A DNA stretch of 61,856 bases from an uncultured Rhodospirillales bacterium (GTDB lineage: Bacteria; Pseudomonadota; Alphaproteobacteria; Azospirillales; Azospirillaceae): the NCBI GenBank assembly GCA_903856295.1, contig CAIOBP010000205.1, forward strand, positions 1 to 61,856, read 5' to 3'. How positions within the stretch are numbered: the stretch's first letter is position 1; each line of letters starts with the position of its first letter. A program made the position numbers and the translations under genes. Below are positions 51,707 through 58,827 of this stretch, piece after piece. The notes under the pieces are model-generated. The model searched no databases and was not told the origin of the DNA. It worked only from the letters and a program-made list of their open reading frames with translations.

Positions 51707-53761
51707 CTACCGCCCCTCGCGCCGCCACGCCATGGCCAGGGCGCCCAGGGTCAGGAGCAGCAGCAACGGCGCCGGCAGCAGCGGCGTTTCGTGACTGCCG
51801 GTGACCGTGGTGGCGCCGTTGGCGGTCAGGCCGAGCCAGCCCGGACCGCGACTGTCCCGGCCGGGCGCCGGACGGCGGATGTCCGGCGGCGCGCCATCGG
51901 CCAGCCAGTGCACGGCGCCGCCGGTGGAGGCGGTGACCGGCGCCAGCCGTTCGGGGGTGGTGCGCAGATCGGCGAATTCCGGGCCGCCGCCGCCTTCGAC
52001 CAGCACCACCGCCTGCCGCTCGCCATCGCTCAGCCGGTAGAGGCCGGGGGCACCGGCCGGAGCTTCGGCGCGGGCGATGCCGTCCGGGTCTTCGCGCAGG
52101 CTCAGGGTCTGGCTTTCGCCCGAGGGGCCGGTCAGGGTCACCGGCCGGTCCGAGGGCCGGAGGCTGCGCCGTTCGATCTTCAGGCGATCGCCCCCGGCGC
52201 GGCCGCGCAATTCGTCCTCCTCCAGCTCGGGCTCCTTCATCAACCAATGGGCGAGCCGGCGCAGCAGCTCGGCCTGGGGACCGCCACCCTCGAAGCCGCG
52301 CGACCACAGCCAGATCTGATCCGAAGCCAGCTGGGCGACCCGGCCCTGGCCGACCCGGTCGAGGATCAGCAACGGCCGCCCCCCGGCGCCGGTCATCACC
52401 ACCGCGCCATGACCGACCGCGAGATCGGCCTGCCGCAGCCAGCGCCCCCAGGCCGGGGCGCCGGGAGCCGCCAGCCCGCCGGTGACCGGATGCCGCCGGC
52501 CGAGATCGGTCACAGCCGGCGAAAAGGGCTGTTCCAGCGCCGGACCGGTCGGGCGTCCGGGCAGCACCTCGCCCAGCGGCGAGCCGGGCACGCCCAGCGG
52601 ATCGCCGAGCCCGGCCCCGCCCACTTCAAGCAGCGCCCCGCCCTTGCGCACGAACTCGGCGATCGACTCGAGATAATAGGGTGGCAGCACGCCGCGCTGG
52701 CGGTAGCGGTCGAAGATGATCAGGTCGAACTCGCGCAGCTTGACTTCGAACAGCTCGCGAATCGGAAACGGAATCAACGACAACTCGCGGATCGGCGTGC
52801 CATCCTGCTTGTCGGGCGGACGCAAAATGGTGAAATGGACCAGATCCACCGCCGGGTCGGATTTCAGCACATTGCGCCAGATGCGCTCGCCGGGATAGGG
52901 CTCGCCCGAGACCAGCAGCACCTTGAGCCGGTCGCGCACGGCGCTGATCGCCACCCCGGCGCGGTTGTTGACCAGGGAGAGTTCGCGCGGCGCCGGCTCG
53001 ACCGCCAGCTCGAGCACGGTCTGGCCGCCATGGGAGGGGGTGATCCGCACCGGCACCTCCTCGCCCACCGGCACCGTCACCACCCGCTCCGGCCCGCCAT
53101 CCTCGCGGATGGTGACGCGGGCTTCGGGGGTCTGGGGCCGCGGCAGGTCGGCGACCCGGAAGGTCACGGTGGCCGGCTTGCCGACCAGCCCGTAGGAGGG
53201 CGCGGACACGATCTCGAGCCGCCGGTCGGCCTCGTCATGGTCGCCGGTCAGCAGCGTGTGCACCGGCCCGAAGGCCCGCGCCGAGGGGGGATCGGCCGGA
53301 ACGTCGTGAACCTGACCATCGGTGAGCAAGATCGCCCCGGCCCGCTGGCGCGGCGGCACATCGGCGAAGGCCTTCTCAAGGGCCGCGAACAGCCGGGTCT
53401 CGCCGCCATGCCCGCCCTCGGAGCGCACCACCCGCACCTCAAGATCGGCAAAAGCCTCCAGCCGCCGCCGCAACCCGGCCAGCGCCTGTTCGGCCCGGGG
53501 AGCGCGCTGGCCCAGGGACTGGCTCGGCGACTGGTCGAGCACGATCACCGCCGTATCCTTCACCGGCTCGCGGCGTTCGCTGACCCACGCGGGGTTGAGC
53601 AACCCGGCCGCCAGCACCGCCAGCGCCGCCAGCCGCCAGCCGGCGCCGCCGGCCCGGCGGACCAGCCCATAGCCGGCCACCAGCGCCGCCAGACCGAGCG
53701 CCGCCGTCAGCAGCGGCCAAGGCAGCAGAGGCGCGAACGAGAGTGCGTGTCCGCCGATCAT
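51707..53761 (-). CDS. large membrane protein with glutamine-amidotransferase-like fold (BatA/DUF4159 partner)
   Basis: A protein of 684 residues. Two N-terminal helices (PLLPWPLLTAALGLAALVAG and LAALAVLAAGLLNPAW) are followed by a large extracytoplasmic part that has a VWA-like segment (DTAVIVLDQSPSQSLGQRA, GAILLTDGQVHDVP), beta-sandwich domains, and a class I glutamine-amidotransferase-like region (LIIFDRYRQRGVLPPYYLES, VRKGGALLEVGGAGL). It ends with a helix (LLLLLTLGALAMAWRRE). It overlaps the DUF4159 gene by 4 bases. Function unknown; a MoxR-type partner is expected elsewhere. Confidence 0.8.
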   Translation of the reverse strand: MIGGHALSFAPLLPWPLLTAALGLAALVAGYGLVRRAGGAGWRLAALAVLAAGLLNPAWVSERREPVKDTAVIVLDQSPSQSLGQRAPRAEQALAGLRRRLEAFADLEVRVVRSEGGHGGETRLFAALEKAFADVPPRQRAGAILLTDGQVHDVPADPPSARAFGPVHTLLTGDHDEADRRLEIVSAPSYGLVGKPATVTFRVADLPRPQTPEARVTIREDGGPERVVTVPVGEEVPVRITPSHGGQTVLELAVEPAPRELSLVNNRAGVAISAVRDRLKVLLVSGEPYPGERIWRNVLKSDPAVDLVHFTILRPPDKQDGTPIRELSLIPFPIRELFEVKLREFDLIIFDRYRQRGVLPPYYLESIAEFVRKGGALLEVGGAGLGDPLGVPGSPLGEVLPGRPTGPALEQPFSPAVTDLGRRHPVTGGLAAPGAPAWGRWLRQADLAVGHGAVVMTGAGGRPLLILDRVGQGRVAQLASDQIWLWSRGFEGGGPQAELLRRLAHWLMKEPELEEDELRGRAGGDRLKIERRSLRPSDRPVTLTGPSGESQTLSLREDPDGIARAEAPAGAPGLYRLSDGERQAVVLVEGGGGPEFADLRTTPERLAPVTASTGGAVHWLADGAPPDIRRPAPGRDSRGPGWLGLTANGATTVTGSHETPLLPAPLLLLLTLGALAMAWRREGR

Positions 53762-56481
53762 CGCCCCAGCCTTTCCAAAATCGCCGGCACATGGACCTGA
53801 TCGGCCTTGTAATTGCCGGTCAGCGCGTAAATCACCAAATTGACGCCAAAACGATACGCCATCTCGCGCTGACGCTCACCGCCGGGCATGGCGTGGAGCG
53901 GCAGTCCCTGCCGGTCGGTCGCCCAGGCTCCGGCCCAGTCGTTGCCGCCGAGAATCACCGGGGACACGCCGTCGAGCCGCGCCTCGCGGCCGGCTTCGAC
54001 CCAGATTTCACCGCTGCCGGCGCGGCCGGGAAACTCGCCGAGCAGATAGAACGAGCGGGTCAGCACGTGGCTGGATGGCACCGGGGTCAGCGCCGGCAGC
54101 TCCAAACCGTCGGTGAGCGCGCGCAGGGATTCGGGGTCCGGGCCGTCGAACAGAATAATGCCGCCCTGGCGCAGATACCCGGCCACCCGCCGCGCCGCGC
54201 CAGTGGAGAGCGGCGCCGCCCCGGCCGGCACCGGCCAGTAGAGCAGGGGAAACACCGCCAGCTCGTCGCGCTCGGCCGACACCGCCGCCACCCCGCCGAT
54301 ATCGACGGCGGTGCGCCGGATCAGCACCTGGGCCAGCCCTTCCAGCCCGGCGCGGCTGGTGTCGTCAAGCGCCGCGTCGCCCGAAACCACATAGGCGAGC
54401 CAAGTCCGCGCCGCCGCCTCGGCGGTGACATCCGGCCCGGCGGCCTGGGCCGGAGCGCAGGCCAGCGACAGCGCCAAAGCCAGCGCGCCGGTCAGCCGGC
54501 CAAGCAAACCACCCAGACGGAGCCGGCCAAGCAAGCCGCGCAGGCGGGGCCGGCCGAGCAAGCCACGCAGGCGGAGCCGGCCGAGCAAGCCACGCAGGCG
54601 CAGGCCGATCAGCATGTCGGCGAGCAGCAACACCAGCACGGCGAGCAGCAGCGCCGGTTCGAGATCGGTTTCGCCGGCACCGTCGGTGTAGGCGCCGACG
54701 CTCACGCCGGGGGAGGGCACCAGCGGTTTCAGGCTGGCGCCGGGGATGCCGAGATTGAGAGCGCGGCGCAATTCCGGGCCGCCATAGAAGCCCGGCGGCT
54801 GGCTGGGACCGGCAACCGCGTCCTTGAAGCCGGCGGCGGCGACCGGCCGCGCCGTGACCGGCGGCTCGCCGAGCCGGCCCTGCCCGTCGAGGGTCTCCAG
54901 CGGCCGCAACGCGCCGTCCTTTCCCTCGCCGCTCACGCCGGCACTGAGCGCGACCAACCGGCGCAGCAGATCGATGTACAACCCCGAAAGCGCGAGGTTC
55001 GACCATTCCGGCCCGGCGGTGGTGTGAATCAGCACGATGCTGCCCTGGCCCCGGCGCTCGCCCGAGACCAGCGGCGTGCCGTCGGCCAGCCGCGCCCAGC
55101 CGCGGGCTGCGGTTTCGGGGCCGGGCTCGGCCAGCACCTGCCGGCTCACCGTCACCTCGGGCGGCACCGCCAGTCCGGCGAACGGCCCGCCGGCATCGAA
55201 CGGCGCCAGCGCCGCCGGTTTTTCCCAGGTCAGCGCCCCGCCCATCACCCGGCCGCCGGGCCGCAGCCGCACCGGCAGCAAAGTGTCGGGCGCCAGGGCC
55301 AGTTTCGGCCCGGCGAAGCGCAGCAGCAGGCCACCCTTTTCCACCCACTCGCCCAGCGCCGCGATTTCCGGCCCGTCGAGCGCCCCGACATCGGCCAGCA
55401 CCAGCACCGCCTGCTCGCCGGCCAGCAACTCGGCGAGGGTGCCCCGGCGGACCTCGGCGAAAGGCGCCAGCGCCTGCTCGAGATAATGAAGATCGCTGAG
55501 CAGGGGCTGGGCCGCGGTCTCGCCCCGGCCGCTGACCAGCCCGACCGGCCGCCGCCGCCAGCGCTCGTCGAGCAGCACGGTCGCCCCGGCACCGGGCTCG
55601 CCCTCGATGACCGCGCGCACCGCCTGATTGCGCAACTCGACCGGCAGCTCGAACAACGCCCGCGCGGTGAGCGCGCCGGGGGCGAAGCGCGCGGCCTCCC
55701 GCGCCAGCACCCGGCCATCGCCGGCCAGCAGCCGAAGCGTCGCCCGCTGTTCCCCGGCGCCGGCGGCCCGCACCAGCGGGATGGCCAGAGCGGCGCTGTC
55801 GGTCGCCGGAGGCAACGCCAGCAGCGGCGAGCGAACGGGGAGAACCAGGTCAAGGGAGCCATCGGAGCGCCGGAACCAATCGGTCAGCGCCGCCGAACCG
55901 CCATCGGCCAGCCCGTCGCCGAGCCAGACGCCGTCATGGGCGCCGGGCAGGGCCAAAGCCTGAAGCGCCGACAGCGCCGCCCGCCGGTCGCCCGCCCAGG
56001 GCTTGGGCTCCAGCCCCTGAAGCAGACGCCGCGCCTCGGCGGCGGCCACCGGCCCGGCAACCAGCGGCGGCGCGGCGGTGGTCGCGAGCACCAGCGGCCG
56101 GTTTTCCCGCTCGGCGCGGGTCAGCAGCGCCGCGAGCAACCCCAGGCGCTGGGACCAGCCGGGCGCGGCCGCCCAGCCATCGTCGATCACCAGCACCAGC
56201 GGTCCGGTGCCGGGCAGCGCCGCCACCGGACGCCAGAGCGGTCCGGCCAGCGCCACGATCACCAGCGCGGCGATCAACAGGCGCAGCACCAGCAGCCAGA
56301 GCGGCGTGCGGGCGGGGGTTTCCTCTGACACCGCGAGATCCCGCAGCAGCATCAGCGCCGGAAAGCGCACCAGCCTGGGCGCGGGCGGGGTCAGACGCAC
56401 CAGCCACCACACCGCCGGCAACAGCAGGGCACCGCCGAGAATCCAGGGTGAGGCGAAGGCGAGCGGACCCAAGGTCAGCAT
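53758..56481 (-). CDS. BatA N-terminal domain and DUF4159 membrane protein
   Basis: A protein of 907 residues. The first 80 residues are the aerotolerance-regulator N-terminal domain (FASPWILGGALLLPAVWWLV, RFPALMLLRDL, WLLVLRLLIAALVIVALAGP). A long extracytoplasmic region follows, then one membrane helix (ALLLAVLVLLLADMLIGL), an Arg/Leu-rich repeat segment (about 627-662), another hydrophobic helix, and the C-terminal DUF4159 domain (LAYVVSGDAALDDTSRAGLE, GYLRQGGIILFDG). MoxR ATPase and DUF58 genes normally precede it; here tsaE stands there on the other strand. Confidence 0.85.
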   Translation of the reverse strand: MLTLGPLAFASPWILGGALLLPAVWWLVRLTPPAPRLVRFPALMLLRDLAVSEETPARTPLWLLVLRLLIAALVIVALAGPLWRPVAALPGTGPLVLVIDDGWAAAPGWSQRLGLLAALLTRAERENRPLVLATTAAPPLVAGPVAAAEARRLLQGLEPKPWAGDRRAALSALQALALPGAHDGVWLGDGLADGGSAALTDWFRRSDGSLDLVLPVRSPLLALPPATDSAALAIPLVRAAGAGEQRATLRLLAGDGRVLAREAARFAPGALTARALFELPVELRNQAVRAVIEGEPGAGATVLLDERWRRRPVGLVSGRGETAAQPLLSDLHYLEQALAPFAEVRRGTLAELLAGEQAVLVLADVGALDGPEIAALGEWVEKGGLLLRFAGPKLALAPDTLLPVRLRPGGRVMGGALTWEKPAALAPFDAGGPFAGLAVPPEVTVSRQVLAEPGPETAARGWARLADGTPLVSGERRGQGSIVLIHTTAGPEWSNLALSGLYIDLLRRLVALSAGVSGEGKDGALRPLETLDGQGRLGEPPVTARPVAAAGFKDAVAGPSQPPGFYGGPELRRALNLGIPGASLKPLVPSPGVSVGAYTDGAGETDLEPALLLAVLVLLLADMLIGLRLRGLLGRLRLRGLLGRPRLRGLLGRLRLGGLLGRLTGALALALSLACAPAQAAGPDVTAEAAARTWLAYVVSGDAALDDTSRAGLEGLAQVLIRRTAVDIGGVAAVSAERDELAVFPLLYWPVPAGAAPLSTGAARRVAGYLRQGGIILFDGPDPESLRALTDGLELPALTPVPSSHVLTRSFYLLGEFPGRAGSGEIWVEAGREARLDGVSPVILGGNDWAGAWATDRQGLPLHAMPGGERQREMAYRFGVNLVIYALTGNYKADQVHVPAILERLGR
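54494..54601. repeat. in-frame 27-bp tandem repeat, four copies
   Basis: Four consecutive 27-base units with the core GCCGGCC.AGCAAGCCACGC lie within the DUF4159 gene. They encode four 9-residue units of the type LRLRGLLGR on the minus strand. The copies differ by one to five bases. The encoded segment is a basic loop between two membrane helices. Confidence 0.9.
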
Positions 56482-56582
56482 GGCGAAAAACCGAGTGGCG
56501 GCGGGACACTCTCTATTAACCCAGCCAGCGGAGAGGGCCAACCTCTTGTTCCCGGCGGCGGGATCGACGACACTCCCCGGCG

Positions 56583-57074
56583 ATGTCCACGCCGCCCGCC
56601 CCTTCGTCCGATCCGGTCCGCCGCATCGCCCTCCCCGACCAGGAGGCGACGGAGCGGCTCGCCGCCGCCCTGGCGCCGCTGCTGCGGCCGGGCGATGTAC
56701 TGGCGCTGGGCGGCGATCTCGGGGCCGGCAAGACCACCCTGGCGCGGGCGCTGATCCGCACCCTGACCGCCGCCCCCGAAGAGGAGGTGCCGAGCCCGAC
56801 CTTCACCCTGGTCCAGAGCTACGACGCTCCGGCGGGGCCGGTCTGGCACTTCGATCTCTACCGCCTCTCCGGCCCCGAGGAGATGCTCGAACTCGGCTGG
56901 GACGAGGCGCTGGCCACCGCCATCGTGCTGGTGGAATGGCCGGACCGGCTGGGGCGCCTGCTGCCGGCGGGCCGACTCGACCTGACCCTCACCGCCACCG
57001 GCCCCGAGTCCCGCGAGGCCGCGCTCGGCGGCGGCGCCGGCTGGGCGGCGCGCCTCGACGAGCTTGCCCGATGA
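56583..57074 (+). CDS. tsaE: tRNA threonylcarbamoyladenosine biosynthesis ATPase
   Basis: ATPase needed for the t6A37 modification of tRNAs. It has 163 residues. Walker A is LGGDLGAGKTTLARALI; PSPTFTLVQSYDAPAG, WHFDLYRL and IVLVEWPDRLG are all family signatures. It is the first gene of a run of four on the plus strand and overlaps the next by 4 bases. Confidence 0.94.
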   Translation: MSTPPAPSSDPVRRIALPDQEATERLAAALAPLLRPGDVLALGGDLGAGKTTLARALIRTLTAAPEEEVPSPTFTLVQSYDAPAGPVWHFDLYRLSGPEEMLELGWDEALATAIVLVEWPDRLGRLLPAGRLDLTLTATGPESREAALGGGAGWAARLDELAR

Positions 57075-58066
57075 CCCTGCCCCCCTGCGACGATCCCGCG
57101 CGGCTTGCCGCCTTCCTGGCCCCGCTCGGACTGGCCGGAGCACCGCGCCGGCCGCTGACCGGCGACGCCTCGAGCCGGCGCTATCAGCGACTCGAGCTCG
57201 AGGGCCGGCCGCCGCTGATCCTGATGCAGGCGCCCGACCCGGCCCGCGAGTTGCTGCCCTTCGCCGACATCGCCGGCCGGCTGGCGCCGCTCGGGCTGTC
57301 GGTGCCGGAGATCGTGGCCATGGACACCGCCTCGGGCCTGCTGCTGCTCGAGGATTTCGGCGACCGCACCTTCACCGCCGCCCTCGACCGGGGCGACGAT
57401 CCGGCGCCGCTCTACCGCCTCGCCACCGAGCTGCTGATCACCCTGCATCGCAGCGCCGTCGATCTCGCCGGGCTGCCGGTGTTCGACGGCGCCGCCTTCC
57501 TCGCCCAGGTGCTGCTGCTGCCCGAGATGGTGTTTCCCGCCGGCCCGGCCTGCCGGCAGGAGTTCGAGTCGGCATGGCAGGCGGTGATGCCGCTGGCCCT
57601 GGCCGGGCCAAGCTCGCTGCTGCTGCGCGACTACCACGCCGGCAACCTGATGCATCTGCCCGAGCGGCCGGGGGTGCGCGCCTGCGGCCTGCTGGATTTT
57701 CAGGATGCCGGCGCCGGCCCGGCGGCCTACGACCTGATTTCGCTGATCGAGGACGCGCGGCGCGATCTGCCCGCCGGGCTGGGCGAGGCGCTCGTCTCCC
57801 AGTATTTCAATGCCTTCCCAGAACTCGACCGCCCGGCGTTCCGCACCGCCGCCCATGTGCTGGCGGCGATCCGCCATACGCGGGTGATCGCGGTGTTCCT
57901 GCGCCTCGCCCGCACCGGCAAACCGGGCTATCTTCAGCATCTGCCGCGCCTGTGGCGCTATCTCGACCACCATCTCACGCGGCCGGAACTGGCGCCGGTC
58001 GCCGGATGGTTCGCCCGCCACCTGCCGCCGGACCGCCGCGACACACTCATAACGGAGCCGAAATGA
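57071..58066 (+). CDS. amgK: N-acetylmuramate/N-acetylglucosamine kinase (AmgK-like)
   Basis: Aminoglycoside-phosphotransferase-fold kinase of 331 residues, predicted to make MurNAc 1-phosphate in cell-wall recycling. Motifs: PLTGDASSRRYQRLELEG, LLLLEDFGDRTFTAAL, the catalytic loop SLLLRDYHAGNLMHL and metal-binding GLLDFQDAGAGP. It lies between tsaE and murU with 4-base overlaps at both ends, the usual arrangement in alphaproteobacteria and pseudomonads, which supports the substrate call. Confidence 0.9.
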   Translation: MTLPPCDDPARLAAFLAPLGLAGAPRRPLTGDASSRRYQRLELEGRPPLILMQAPDPARELLPFADIAGRLAPLGLSVPEIVAMDTASGLLLLEDFGDRTFTAALDRGDDPAPLYRLATELLITLHRSAVDLAGLPVFDGAAFLAQVLLLPEMVFPAGPACRQEFESAWQAVMPLALAGPSSLLLRDYHAGNLMHLPERPGVRACGLLDFQDAGAGPAAYDLISLIEDARRDLPAGLGEALVSQYFNAFPELDRPAFRTAAHVLAAIRHTRVIAVFLRLARTGKPGYLQHLPRLWRYLDHHLTRPELAPVAGWFARHLPPDRRDTLITEPK

Positions 58067-58827
58067 TGACCGGAAGCCCCGTTCCCACCCATGCCATGGT
58101 GCTGGCCGCCGGGCTTGGCCTGCGCATGCGGCCGCTGACCCTGACCTGCCCGAAACCGCTGCTGACAGTGGCCGGCATCACCCTGCTCGACCACGCCCTC
58201 GACCGGCTGGCGGCGGCCGGGGTCGGGACCGCCGTCGTCAATTATTGTTATCTTGGCGAAATGATTGCGGCGCACCTTGCGGGCCGCCCGGAGCCCCGCC
58301 TCATCCTCTCGCCCGAACCCGAGCCGCTGGAAACCGGCGGTGGCATCAAGCGCGCCCTGCCCCATCTCGGCGATGCGCCCTTTGTTTCGGCCAATGCCGA
58401 CATTCTGTGGCTCGACGGCGCGGTGCCGGCGGTGCGGCGGCTGGCCGAGGCCTGGGAGTCCGCGCAGATGGACGCGCTGCTGCTGATGATGCCGGTGGAG
58501 CGCGCCCACGGCTATCACGGCAAGGGCGATTTCGAGCTGGCGGCGGATGGCCGGCTGGTTCGCCCGGCCAAGGGCGCCAGCGCGCCGCTGGTGTTCTCCG
58601 GGGTGCAGATCATCTCGCCGCGCCTGTTCGACAACACCCCCGAAGGGCCGTTCTCGACCAATCTGGTCTGGGACCACGCCCTGCCGGCCGGGCGGCTGCG
58701 CGGCCTCGTCCATGATGGCGAATGGTTCCACGTCGGCACCCCCGAGGCGCTCCAGGCCACCAATGATTGGTTCGACAGCCATGGCGAAGGTTTACACGAT
58801 TCCGGCCGGCTTCTCGTTCGTCGATGA
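58063..58827 (+). CDS. murU: N-acetylmuramate-1-phosphate uridylyltransferase (MurU-like)
   Basis: Sugar-1-phosphate nucleotidyltransferase of 254 residues, predicted to form UDP-MurNAc from MurNAc 1-phosphate made by AmgK, so bypassing de novo synthesis. The N-terminal loop is AMVLAAGLGLRMRPLTLTCP with KPLLTVAGITLLDHAL, and ETGGGIKRALPHLG and FVSANADILWLDG carry further substrate contacts. Two ATG codons stand together at 58063. It overlaps addB by 47 bases. Confidence 0.92.
   Translation: MMTGSPVPTHAMVLAAGLGLRMRPLTLTCPKPLLTVAGITLLDHALDRLAAAGVGTAVVNYCYLGEMIAAHLAGRPEPRLILSPEPEPLETGGGIKRALPHLGDAPFVSANADILWLDGAVPAVRRLAEAWESAQMDALLLMMPVERAHGYHGKGDFELAADGRLVRPAKGASAPLVFSGVQIISPRLFDNTPEGPFSTNLVWDHALPAGRLRGLVHDGEWFHVGTPEALQATNDWFDSHGEGLHDSGRLLVRR

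Noticed and set aside
54494-54601. Tandem repeat considered as a CRISPR array
   Set aside because: The 27-base units are directly adjacent with no spacers, in frame within a gene, and no cas genes are in the window.
51626-56328. Two long plus-strand frames opposite the BatA/DUF4159 pair
   Set aside because: They read as Gln/Arg/Pro/Gly-rich shadows, while the minus-strand proteins have membrane helices, known domains and coupled ends.
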